From: an uncultured Bacteroides sp.
GTDB taxonomy: Bacteria > Bacteroidota > Bacteroidia > Bacteroidales > Bacteroidaceae
Assembly (NCBI RefSeq): GCF_959029255.1
Contig: NZ_CAUFUE010000009.1
Span: 88,843 to 152,842 of the forward strand
DNA length: 64,000 nucleotides
Direction: 5' to 3'
Below are positions 47,604 through 56,989 of this stretch, in pieces (position 1 is the first letter of the stretch; each line of letters opens with the position of its first letter). The position numbers were made by a program, and so were the translations under genes. The notes beneath the pieces are model-generated. The model was not told where the DNA came from. It worked only from the letters and a program-made list of their open reading frames with translations, and did not search any database.

Positions 47604-48419
47604 TTATCGTTTGGGATGAATGCTCTTTTTCTTTTTCACATCTTGATTTCTGTTCAACGCTTTTTCAATGGTCGTTTTCACTTTGAATACCTGCTTGTCT
47701 CCGGGCGGTTCCTTAGAGAATACGATCCGTGTAAAATCCTCGTTTACCCAGGCATAGGAATGGGACGGGTTGTTTCTGGCCTCTCCCGGCAGGAAAAGGC
47801 CATGCCCTGCCGCCAAAACCTGACGGTGAGGCGTAAAGAGCCGGACACCGTCCACCACGACACTGTCCATCGGGTCACTGAGAATATTTTCAACGCTACG
47901 GTGTCCACGCACGTCGTAATATTGTTTCAAGAGTTTATCCAGCAAAGCTCTGTCCCGGTTGGCGTTCTTTATTTGTTCCTGAATTTCCGGTGTCATGGTC
48001 TGCCGGGAGAGTTCTGAAAGTGTACGGTCTTTGCCTGCTATCGCTTTTAATGTATCGGCGATATTACTGTTGCGATGATGGCTGTCACAATGTGCGTTGT
48101 GGCAGAAGCTGCCGAAATCCTCCGCTGTCGGATTCATTTCATTCCGGTATTCCAACACCATTTCCGGGGTCTTATCCATCCGCAGGTAAGGATACCCGGT
48201 AAGCAAGGTTTTATCCGGATTGACGGACCGTCCGGGGTTAAGGGGTCCTTCCGCCCTGTAAACGTGGATCGGCCCCAAATCGAAATGAGGGTTGAAATAG
48301 TGGTCCGCCATACATTGCAGGAAATTCCGCATTTTCATATTTCCTTCCGCCGTGTGGGTAAAGAATAAGAAGCCACGGGCGGTCTCTATGGCAGTATAGG
48401 CTTGTTCGGGTTGTTGCAT
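47604..48419 (-). CDS. Element paralog family member 5 (short form)
   Basis: 271 residues, beginning directly at the module (AIETARGFLFFTHTAEG) with MADHYFNPHFD and IHVYRAEGPLNPG, then LLKQYYDVRGHRSVENILSD and VLAAGHGLFLPGEARN. About 200 N-terminal residues present in members 4 and 6 are missing, with only 4 bp between its ATG and the previous stop, so it is either a short family type or the remnant of a deletion. The tail is KKKKSIHPKR. Confidence 0.6.
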   Translation of the reverse strand: MQQPEQAYTAIETARGFLFFTHTAEGNMKMRNFLQCMADHYFNPHFDLGPIHVYRAEGPLNPGRSVNPDKTLLTGYPYLRMDKTPEMVLEYRNEMNPTAEDFGSFCHNAHCDSHHRNSNIADTLKAIAGKDRTLSELSRQTMTPEIQEQIKNANRDRALLDKLLKQYYDVRGHRSVENILSDPMDSVVVDGVRLFTPHRQVLAAGHGLFLPGEARNNPSHSYAWVNEDFTRIVFSKEPPGDKQVFKVKTTIEKALNRNQDVKKKKSIHPKR

Positions 48420-48423
48420 GTCA

Positions 48424-49851
48424 CTATATTTTAAGGGAATTGTTCTTTTTCGTTTTTAATTCTTTCCGGGAAGCAGGAGTATACGGGATAATTTTCCCGT
48501 CTTTTTCCTGATGAACCGTCCGGCCTTTTGGAGCGGTGGCATAGGCCATCACCCTGTCGCATGTCTCTTCAGCATGGAAATAATGCAGTTTGGGCATCGT
48601 TCCGGATATTTTGGAGCAGTAAATCCATTTGCCCTCCAGAAGAGCCTGCCGCATGGCTTCGCTCGCATCGGTACCGTTGATAAGAAACGGGACGCTTTTG
48701 TCATTCAGTGTCCTTTCCAATGTCCGGTGTCCCCGCACATCGAATTCCGTTTTGAGGATCGCTTGCGCTTTCCTGCGTATTTCATCCAGTATGTCAGGCA
48801 GTTCGTGACCGGGAGATTGCCCGTTGAAGCAGTTGTCTATCCGGGTGACATATTCCTGAAAAACGTTCCGGTATCCGAAAGCCGGGTCATTGACAAGGTC
48901 CCGTTTGAATCCGTTGCCCGTCAGGAACAGCAGCCTGCTGATATCCGCATTGTTACGGCTTGGCCGGCATCCGGTATATTCTATCAGGCGGGAAAATTCC
49001 GGGGCGGTCGGCTTCATGTCCGTTTCAAAGGCCGGCTTCCACTGTCCGCGGTCAGGGAATATGTCTTTTGATGCCATCACCCCTTCAAAATCATATTCGT
49101 CTTTTCCGTTCCGGGCAGCCTTTAGGCAAGAGGCATCCACCAACGGACAGATCTCTCCGGACAGGCTGCCGACACTGTATTGCCGGACAGGACCCGGTTC
49201 ACTGTGGACCCGGAAGTAATTGCCGGTCAGCTGCCGGTAGAAATTCTTCAATCCGTCCATTCCCGTTTTTGTATCACTGAAGAACAGTATGCCTTTGGAG
49301 GTTTCTACGGCATGCAGCGGCAACTTGTAAACCGGATTGTAGTCATACCGGGCAGCCAGCACGTCCTGTGTCCGGTGAAACTGTACCAGTCCGTCCAGCT
49401 GTTCTGCTGTCAGTTTGGGTAGTCCGCCGGGTTCCAGGATGATGTCGTTACGTGCCTGCGCAAATATCACATTCCTCAGATTGACACTCATTTTTGGGGT
49501 CACCCCCTTCTCACGGATATAGGGCAGCAATGTCCGGTTTATATACTCCTTTTTAGAGATGTTTTCGGGCATGGGCGGCACGTCTGTCATTTTCGGGAAT
49601 GAATAGATTTCCAGACGGGTATCCGGCACGAAAGCCGATATCTTCGCTTTTTCCGTCTCGATATGAAGCAGGGCCATAAAAGAATAGGTGGGGTCTTGCC
49701 GGTCGGGATCGGCGGGATAGAGCATATAGGAAGATTCGGCATGAGGCTTTTCCTTGCCGGTTTCATAACCGACAAGGAGGTTGCCTTCCCCTTCTTTTTT
49801 GAACATATTATTCAGAAGATTCGTATCCTCGTCAGAAATATACTTGTTCAT
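48424..49851 (-). CDS. Element paralog family member 6
   Basis: 475 residues with AVETSKGILFFSDTKTGMDG, QLTGNYFRVHSEPGPVRQY, then ILKTEFDVRGHRTLERTLND and a final domain (ALLEGKWIYCSKISGTMPKL). Its layout is collinear with member 4. Basic tail LKTKKNNSLKI. The gene starts 3 bp after the DUF3945 gene and belongs to the same operon. Not recognised beyond the family. Confidence 0.6.
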   Translation of the reverse strand: MNKYISDEDTNLLNNMFKKEGEGNLLVGYETGKEKPHAESSYMLYPADPDRQDPTYSFMALLHIETEKAKISAFVPDTRLEIYSFPKMTDVPPMPENISKKEYINRTLLPYIREKGVTPKMSVNLRNVIFAQARNDIILEPGGLPKLTAEQLDGLVQFHRTQDVLAARYDYNPVYKLPLHAVETSKGILFFSDTKTGMDGLKNFYRQLTGNYFRVHSEPGPVRQYSVGSLSGEICPLVDASCLKAARNGKDEYDFEGVMASKDIFPDRGQWKPAFETDMKPTAPEFSRLIEYTGCRPSRNNADISRLLFLTGNGFKRDLVNDPAFGYRNVFQEYVTRIDNCFNGQSPGHELPDILDEIRRKAQAILKTEFDVRGHRTLERTLNDKSVPFLINGTDASEAMRQALLEGKWIYCSKISGTMPKLHYFHAEETCDRVMAYATAPKGRTVHQEKDGKIIPYTPASRKELKTKKNNSLKI

Positions 49852-49854
49852 GAT

Positions 49855-50994
49855 TTACATTTTAGGGGTGATGGAGGGCTTGCGGGCACGTGTCTTCTTT
49901 TCCGCCTGTTGCGGTGCTTCTTCTTTTTTCAGCGGTTTCCCGGCAGTTTGTACCTGTCCGGTTCCCTTTTCCGGACTACCAGTCTGTACCTGGTTCTGTT
50001 TCTGCCCCTCTTCCAGCTTTTGGGTGCTTCTTTCCCAGAGGAACTCGATTCCACGCTCGGCGGCACTCATCTGGATGGAGGTCGAATAGAATTTCCCATT
50101 GCCGGATTTGAAACGGATAGGTACCTCCTCACCGCGTGCAACCGCTTCATATTCCTGTTTGGAAAGGGTGTAATCCTTCACCTTACGCGGTATGCGTGCC
50201 AGTTCCACAGGCATATGGAACATTTCATTGGTCACCGGGTCTTTGGACAGATAGCAGGGTTTGGTCTCTTTCGTACGGAAATCAATGACCACATCGACTG
50301 TCTTTCCCAGATTGCCGGTTTCATCCAGCCGTTTGAGGTCATCCTCCGTCAATGTATGCCCCCGATAGTCTTCTCCTATCTTAGGAGCCTGACGGATGTA
50401 GTGGATATCAAACTTGACGGCTCCGTTCTCATCACGGAACAGAGACAGCTTGGCATCACCGTTTTCCCTGCCCAGCTCGGAGTCTTTCGCCACACGGAAA
50501 GCGACGGCGGAGGTTTTTCCCTGCAGCATTCTTTCAAGGCTGTCTTTCGCATTCCTCAATCCGTCGGACGTGATGCCGTATCTGGCCGCCTGTTCCCAAT
50601 TCACCTCCCGTTCATTGAAACGGTGGTTGTTGTACACCCGGGTCGGAGCCAGTTCTCTTCTGACCGCCTCGTTCTGGGGGAGCTGCGCTGCCTCTATTTT
50701 TTCTTTGGCCTGCTCTACCGGCGTTTCCTTGGGCATATTGTACAGGGAATAGCGTGCCGGATTGTTGTACTGGTAGATAAAGTTCTTTCCGAAGTTGGTG
50801 AAAAAATTGCCATGCTGGTCCACTTTGATAAACTGGCCCTTGTTCGCTTCATTGGCTTCGAGCGTTTCCAACTCACCGTTAGCGGCGATTCCTTTGACTC
50901 CTTTGGCTTTCTGCTCTTTCTTGTCATATGCCATCAGATACCCGTGTTCCGGGTTCGCTTCATTCCTTTGTGAAGCTGCGTTTACATTGTCCAT
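49855..50994 (-). CDS. DUF3945-type protein of conjugative elements
   Basis: 379 residues. The C-terminal half holds two DUF3945-like units (HTLTEDDLKRLDETGNLGKT; YTLSKQEYEAVARGEEV followed by FYSTSIQMSAAERGIEF). The N-terminus (YLMAYDKKEQKAKGVKGI) is a common start in this family. The tail is basic (RKPSITPKM). DUF3945 proteins are regular cargo of Bacteroidales conjugative elements but have no established function. It is the first gene of the long minus-strand operon and is divergent from the M23 gene. Confidence 0.75.
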   Translation of the reverse strand: MDNVNAASQRNEANPEHGYLMAYDKKEQKAKGVKGIAANGELETLEANEANKGQFIKVDQHGNFFTNFGKNFIYQYNNPARYSLYNMPKETPVEQAKEKIEAAQLPQNEAVRRELAPTRVYNNHRFNEREVNWEQAARYGITSDGLRNAKDSLERMLQGKTSAVAFRVAKDSELGRENGDAKLSLFRDENGAVKFDIHYIRQAPKIGEDYRGHTLTEDDLKRLDETGNLGKTVDVVIDFRTKETKPCYLSKDPVTNEMFHMPVELARIPRKVKDYTLSKQEYEAVARGEEVPIRFKSGNGKFYSTSIQMSAAERGIEFLWERSTQKLEEGQKQNQVQTGSPEKGTGQVQTAGKPLKKEEAPQQAEKKTRARKPSITPKM

Positions 50995-51043
50995 ATACGT
51001 TAATTTTAAAGATTAATGAATCATTTGCAAGGGTAAAATTACT

Positions 51044-51051
51044 ATCTTTGT
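51044..51051 (+). promoter_or_regulatory. -7 box of the M23-primase operon
   Basis: TATCTTTG matches TAnnTTTG and lies 17 bp before the ATG at 51069. No TTTG with standard spacing is found, which may indicate an activated promoter. Confidence 0.55.
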
Positions 51052-51068
51052 TGTTAAATAGATTGATT

Positions 51069-51677
51069 ATGAGTAAGTTGTCATTAATTGTCATGTTCTG
51101 TCATGTATTGTCGCTGTCCGCCTTTGCGCAGTCCCTGTCGAGGGGGTATAAAAGCGGAATCGGTTCAATCGTCTGCCGTATCCATTCCGCCCGGCAGTGA
51201 AAGTCTTTCGTATGAAACAGCCGGTTACCGGTAACCGTGCTGGCTGATTATCCTATTATATTCCCCTTGAATGAGAGTCAGAAAAGGTTTGCCGTCTCTT
51301 CCGGTTTCGGAATAAGGACGCATCCGGTGAAAAAGAAAAGGATACTCCATGCCGGAGTGGATATTGCCGCGCCCTACGGCACTCCGGTCTATGCTTCGGG
51401 AAACGGGAAGGTCGTTGAAGCCCGGTACGGCAGCAGTTACGGCTGGTACGTAGAAATCCGTCATTCGGGTGGCTTTTCCACGCTATATGCACACTTAAGT
51501 AAATTGCACGTGAGAAAGGGAAACGATGTCCGCATGGGACGGCATATCGGTAATGTCGGGCATACCGGTATGGCAACCGGCAATCATCTGCATTTTGAAC
51601 TGAGAAAAAACGGGAAGCCGCAAAATCCGTTGCAATGGGTGATACTAAGGGATTCTAGTTCTAAAAAGAATCATTAA
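51069..51677 (+). CDS. M23 family peptidase (peptidoglycan hydrolase) with two in-frame TGA codons
   Basis: The frame starts with a clear signal peptide (MSKLSLIVMFCHVLSLSAFA), meets TGA at codons 44 and 49 (51198-51200, 51213-51215) and continues to TAA at 51677: 202 residues if read through. Tryptophan fits the frame (RQ-W-KSFV-W-NSRLPV), though I cannot confirm it from a conserved motif. The catalytic domain is complete, with HAGVDIAAPYGTPV (HxxxD) and HLHFEL (HxH). Such enzymes open the cell wall for the transfer machinery. A GTG at 51237 could start a shorter protein, which would lack the export signal. The four-fold TGTCA array lies inside the signal-peptide codons. Confidence 0.75.
51079..51113 (+). 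repeat. Array of four TGTCA units at exact 10-bp spacing
   Basis: TGTCA begins at 51079, 51089, 51099 and (as TGTCG) 51109; each unit extends to YTGTCAT. The 10-bp period does not match codon periodicity although the array overlaps the start of the M23 gene, so it is more likely a helix-phased protein-binding site. A matching array is found upstream of mobA. Confidence 0.7.
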
Positions 51678-51690
51678 TTTAAATCGTTAC

Positions 51691-52638
51691 ATGATGAATA
51701 TTGAAGAAGCCAAGAGCATTCCGCTGGAGGATTATCTCCGGCACATGGGTTTTACCCCGGTCAGACAGAACGGGGACAGTATATGGTATTGTTCCCCGCT
51801 GCGTGAAGAGAGGACACCTTCCTTCAAGGTGAGCGCATCCCGCAACCTGTGATATGATTTTGGTACCGGACAGGGAGGGGATATCATCACCCTGGCGATG
51901 GAGCTCCAGCGGACAAAGGACATCTCCTATGCGCTTAAAACAATAGAGGGGCATTTCCCGGCTGCAGTCCGTCCGGTCACTGTTCCCCACCGGACACAGG
52001 AAACGCAGGGTACCGGCTACCAACAGGTCAGGATTGATCCGTTGACAAACCCGGTACTGCTGGATTACCTGAAAGAAAGGGGTATTTTACCCGGTATTGC
52101 AAAAAAAGCATGCAAGGAGGTACATTTTCTGAACAAAGGCAAATGGTATTTTGCGGTTGCCTTTGCCAACCGCAGCGGTGGTTATGAGATCCGTAACAAG
52201 TATCTGAAAGGCAGCATCGCTCCCAAAGAGATTACACATATCAGGAACGGCGGAGACCGTTGCATCGTACTTGAAGGGTTTATGGATTACCTCTCGTATC
52301 TCACGCTCAGGACCGGACGGCACGGCAATCCTCAGACACCGGAAAACAGTCCGGATTATGTTGTCTTGAATTCGGTCGGTAATGTAAGCAAAGCCATCCC
52401 GTTATTGAAGGAATACAAAATCGCATTCTGCCTGCTGGACAATGACCCTGCCGGGAGGAAGGCATTCCGCGAGATGGAGGAAGCCGGATGTCCCGTCAAG
52501 GACAAGTCTGCCTGCTACAAGGATTATAATGACTTGAATGATTATTTGTTGGGGAAGAAGATGGGACAGGGAAACCGGGCACGTCATTCGGAGGATATTG
52601 CTACCCAGGAAAAGCCAAAAGCAAGACCACACGGTTGA
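51691..52638 (+). CDS. Toprim primase-like protein with in-frame TGA at codon 54
   Basis: Begins MMNIEEAKSIPLEDYLRHMG, with a zinc-finger-like N-terminal region (IWYCSPLREERTPSFKV). The TGA at 51850-51852 replaces the tryptophan of the conserved NLWYDFGTGQGGDII. The Toprim domain follows with VLEGFMDYLSYL and LLDNDPAGRKAF. These proteins prime DNA synthesis, here presumably of the transferred strand. The frame ends at TGA 52636-52638, followed two codons later by TAA (52645-52647), so read-through would only add three residues. It is 13 bp after the M23 gene and ends at a strong terminator. 315 residues if codon 54 is read. Confidence 0.82.
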
Positions 52639-52684
52639 AAATTATAAGCGGTGTTTATCGTCAAGACCATAGAGATAAACCGAT

Positions 52685-52728
52685 AAAAAGAGAGTCAAAT
52701 CCCGCCGGGTGGATTTGACTCTCTTTTT
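52685..52728 (+). terminator. Terminator of the M23-primase operon
   Basis: An 18-bp stem (AAAAAGAGAGTCAAATCC paired with GGATTTGACTCTCTTTTT) with T runs on both strands; it also ends the convergent Dam gene. Confidence 0.92.
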
Positions 52729-52765
52729 ATATTCTTTTATCCGGCAAATTACCGGATAACGGTTC

Positions 52766-53674
52766 TTAGTAATTTCTTATCAGCAATTCATTGACGGCTT
52801 CTCTTTTCTCCGCAATGGAACAGATGGACCGGAAGATACTGATCCGCTGGATATGGAAACCGGCATAGAGGTCGTCGAAGAAGGTGTTCTCAGGGTTCTT
52901 TTGCCGGGGATCGGAGTTGGAAAGCATTCATTTGGCACCGGCCAAGCCTATCTCCTTGCAGAAATCCGCCAGGGCTATCTGCTCTTCATCCCCGAAGTCC
53001 TGCGGCATATAGGAGGTGCAGGCATTGCTCTCATTGACCGGCTTGTAAGGCGGGTCAAAATAAAACAGGGACTTGCTGCCAAGGTACTCCCCGGTCTGCC
53101 GGTAGTCACCGTCCAGGATGATGACATCCTGCAACAGCTTGTGGTTGAAACGGATCAGTTCCTCTTCCAGCAACTTTACCCGTCCGCCGAAGCCGAAAGT
53201 GACGGACAGTTTCCCGTTGCGGTTCACCGAATAGATGCCGTTATAACAGGTGCGCATAAAGAAGATGAACAGGGCGGCACGGGTCACGTTGTCAGGATTC
53301 CCCTCATTATAAAAGGCGCGCTTTTCCATGAAGTAGGCTTTGCGCTGTACATGTTCGCTTAGAGCTACATACTCATCCTGTATCCGGGCAAGTGCTCCGA
53401 TCAACTCTTCCGGAGAGTCTTTGATGATACGGTAAACATTAATCAGGGCTTCGTTGGAGTCGTTGATGACGCAGCGGATATGCGGATAAGTCTGTCTTAT
53501 TCAGAAGAAGAGGGCGCCACCGCCGACAAACGGTTCAACATATGTATCCATCTGTCCGAAGTCTTTCGGAAGCGATTCGATGAGTACGGGAAGCAGTCTT
53601 CTTTTACCGCCCACCCAGGGGAAGCAGGGTTTTCCCGGCAGACCAGCCGGAGAGCTTTTCTTTACTTTTTCCAT
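52766..53674 (-). CDS. Dam-type DNA adenine N6-methyltransferase with two in-frame TGA codons
   Basis: From the ATG at 53672-53674 the frame gives 302 residues if TGA at codons 58 (53501-53503) and 249 (52928-52930) is read. Motifs are FPWVGGKRRLLP near the N-terminus, FVGGGALFF (SAM binding) and the catalytic FYFDPPYKPV. The TGAs replace tryptophans in GALFF-W-IRQTYP and GAK-W-MLSNSDPR, both positions where related methylases normally have tryptophan. The frame ends at TAA. No restriction partner is adjacent, so it is a solitary methylase, perhaps protecting the element from host restriction or marking its DNA. It starts 39 bp after the TraG gene. Confidence 0.85.
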
Positions 53675-53712
53675 GTTTACAACATTTAAATGATTAATAA
53701 ATTAAATAGGAA

Positions 53713-55725
53713 TTATTCATCGTCTGCCGTTTCCAGCAGGTGTTTCAGATTAGGGTCATTCTCAATGCGCAGCAGCTCCTTCTCGATAATCCGTGCCACA
53801 TCCTCCTTGATCCGGTAGTAATTCCGTTCGATTTCCTCTTTCATATGGTCCCTGCCATCGGGACCTGTAAAGTCTGTGATGACGGGGATGGGCTTGTAGG
53901 CTTTCGTTTCGGCGGCTACCCGTTCATTATCCACGACAATCTCGGCATGAAATATCTTTTGATTGATTTTCTCTCCGAAGTTGTCACAGACCGCACCGAC
54001 GAATTCTCCCTGCGAGAGGTTTGAAATCTTGGAGGCAGGGATAAGCGAATCAAGTTGGGTGCTGATATTGGTGGAGGTATCCTCCCGGGTCATATTGATG
54101 GATTTACGCTGTTGGAGCACTTTTCCAAACCGTTCAGACAGGTTCTTTGCCGTCTCACCGACCACTTGTCCGGCAAAAATATTGCCGATTGTGTTCTGGA
54201 TCACGCGCGCCTCCTTGTCACCGTAATCACGTATCAACTGACTAAAATCCTGTGCACCCAGACATACTGCGACCTTGTTGCTCCGGGCCGTGGCAATCAG
54301 AGTATCAAGTCCGCGAAAATAAATTGTAGGCACTTCATCCACCAGAATGGAGCTTTTCAGTTTGCCTTTCCGGTTCACGAGTTTCACAATACGGGCATTG
54401 TAGAGTCCCAATGCACAGGAATATATATTTTGTCTGTCCGGATTATTGCCTACACACAAGACTTTCGGGGCATCGGGATTATTGATATCCAGAGTGAAAT
54501 CATCACCGGTCATGATCCAGTACAAAGCCGGGCTGATCATACGTGAAAGCGGAATCTTGGCGGAAGCTATCTGGCCCTGGAGCTGCTCCATCGCGCCGCC
54601 TTTCCAGGCATCCATAAAGGGTGACAGATAGTTTTCCAGCTCCCTGTAAGAGGTCAGTATGGTGAATACGTCCGAGTAGGGTTTATTCAACAGTTCGATG
54701 GCGTGGGGGAATGTACAATATTTCCCGTTTTCGTAAATTTTGAGATATCATATGATGGCTGCCAGCAGCACAATCGGACTTTCCACAAAGAAGTCCCCCT
54801 GTTTTTGAATCCAACTCTTGTTCAAATTTAACATGATCACATACGCTGATTCATAGGCATCCGCAATGTCGGAAAGAAACGAAGGGTTCAGGGGATTGCA
54901 CCGGTGGCTGTATCGGGGATCATCAAAATTGATAACGTAGAAGCCGACGGGTCCGGCATATTTATCCTTATTTTTAAGTAGCTGGTTATAAGCGATTATA
55001 CTCAAATCCGGATACTTGAAGTCATAGATATATGCGGCAAATCCTTTCTCTATCTGCTGGCGGATATAGTTATTGATAATGGCATAACTCTTTCCCGATC
55101 CCGGAGTACCGAGGATCAACGAAGCGCGAAAGGGATTTATCACGTTTATCCAACCGGAGTAAGTCTTTCGCTGATAGCGGAAACGGGTCGGCAGATTCAC
55201 CGAATATTCATTGGCGACCAAACGTGTTTCCTGCATGAAGCTCTCATTTTCATCGTTGAAGACGTCATCCATGAGCTGGTTCCTGAGCAGGCGGCTGATC
55301 CATACTCCGGCTGTAAGCAGGCAGATATATCCTGCGGCTACGGTAGCCGTGTATAAGAATGTAATGAACGTGACGGAAAAACGGGCCGTCAGCAGGAACT
55401 CGCTTCCCAAAAAGAGCAGCAGTCCGACTGTGAGGTAGCAGCCGATATGCCTTCAGGACATCTCCACGTCTTTCCGTCCCCTGGCTCCCATGCAGGAGAA
55501 GAAGAGGAAGAGCAGGCTGAAGGATTTACTGACCAGCGAGTGGGAAAACAGTCCCGTATCCCGCTGGAAATTGAGCAGTATCTTATCCACGACTCCGACG
55601 TTCAGGTTCATGGAAAGGAAATAGGGATAACAGAAATAATAAACATTCATCACCAGGAAGATGATGCTGACAGCCCTCATAAAGTCGAGGTTCTTATTGA
55701 GTCCTCTTGTTTCGTCTTGTGACAT
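53713..55725 (-). CDS. mobC: TraG/VirD4-type coupling ATPase with two in-frame TGA codons
   Basis: The frame begins MSQDETRGLNKNLDFMRAVS and has several membrane segments in the first 140 residues, Walker A (LILGTPGSGKSYA, about 200) and Walker B (SSILVDEVPTIYF). TGA occurs at codon 91 (55453-55455; EMS-W-RHIGCYL) and codon 326 (54748-54750; LLAAII-W-YLKIYENG). With both read as tryptophan the protein is 670 residues, the normal length of Bacteroides coupling proteins, and no other interruption is present. Coupling proteins bring the relaxase-DNA complex to the secretion channel. It follows mobB by 37 bp. Confidence 0.88.
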
Positions 55726-55762
55726 AAGCGGTATAATAATGAATTAATGGTGATACAATCTG

Positions 55763-56989
55763 TTAGCCGGGATACGGGCCTCTTAGTTTTCTCTTCTTCT
55801 TTTTCCCGTAAGGACTTTGTGGCAGGTCTTCTCCCGGATAGGGATAGGACTCCGGCGAGAAGATGTCCAGCAGCCCTTCCACCAGCCCCGGTTCTTTTCT
55901 CTCCGGTTCTACAGGACGGAAGACAGGTGCCTCTTCTTCTTTTCCCGGCGGGATTGTGCCGTACTTCCGGTTGATAACCGATGCCGAGTATTCCTTGCCA
56001 AGGGCCGAACCTTTGAATACCGTTTTCGAATGATGGTCTATATAGGTCACCCCATAAATCACCCCGGCATCGTTCTGCCACAGTATGGCAGCCATGCCTT
56101 TCCCGGAGAGTTCCTGCAGGAATCCCTGACGGGTATCTTGTTTCAGGGCTGTGGCAATCGTATCTTTAGTCCGGTCGGGAAGCGGATGACATGCCATCCA
56201 TTGTTTGCTTTTCACAAATTTCTTTTGAAGTGCCGCATAGCCTACATTCTTGCCGATTTTGCTGGATTTGATAGCTACGCCCACCCGTTCACCCTTCTCA
56301 TCGGTAGCCGCATAGACCAGGCCGTGGCAGGTTTTCCCGTCTATCGTTTTGTGAACTTCCTCCACCGTCACATGGAAAAGGCTGAGTAGGGCCTTGAATT
56401 CCTTAACGGATTGGAATTTATAACCCTGCATGATAGGTTTGACCACATTCGCTATCTGATGCTTGATATCCCCTTTATGATAATCAACGATAGTCAGTGG
56501 CAGGGATTCTCTCCGTTCCATTTTCTCGGCTGGCGACAGATGGTATTTTCTCTCCAACTCCCGACAGACAGAGGTAGAGCGTTGCCATTCCTTATAATCA
56601 TTGATTTTCTTTCCTTGCTCATCGATACGCAGGGAAACGATATGGATATGGGGCCTGCCGATGTCTTCATGCCGGTAAATGATATAGGGCTGGTTGCCGT
56701 ATCCCATCTTTTCCATGTATTCCTGTCCAATGGTCGCTAACTGTTCATCGGTCAGCACATCGTCCGGATGCGGGTTCAGTGAGACATGCATGACAGGCTT
56801 TTCCGTCCGGCGGTTGGCTGCCAGATACGGCTCGAAGGAGCGCAGGCAGTGCTGGATGGTCGGAGGACCGCCTACCGGTTCCATAATCCGGTTTCATGCC
56901 AGTACCCGGGCCTGCTGCTTGTCCACTTTTTCCTGGTTATAGTATAATGCACCGTAAACGGAGGCTCCTGATGTTATTTTTGCAACCAT
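55763..56989 (-). CDS. mobB: Relaxase (MobB type) with in-frame TGA at codon 32
   Basis: Start at the ATG 56987-56989 (MVAKITSGASVYGALYYNQE), overlapping the end of mobA. TGA at 56894-56896 interrupts ARVLA-W-NRIMEPVGG; the frame continues for 376 residues to TAA, 408 in total. Relaxase features are TEKPVMHVSLNPHPDDVLTD, the metal-binding HIH in GRPHIHIVSLRID and a basic C-terminus (KKKKRKLRGPYPG). Relaxases nick at oriT and pilot the strand. If translation started at the next ATG (56884) the protein would lose its first 35 residues, including the conserved beginning. Confidence 0.87.

Noticed and set aside
49663..50973. 436-codon open frame on the plus strand opposite the DUF3945 and paralog genes
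   Set aside because: It covers two well supported minus-strand genes, is rich in Phe, Leu and Arg as antisense frames usually are, and shows no domain.
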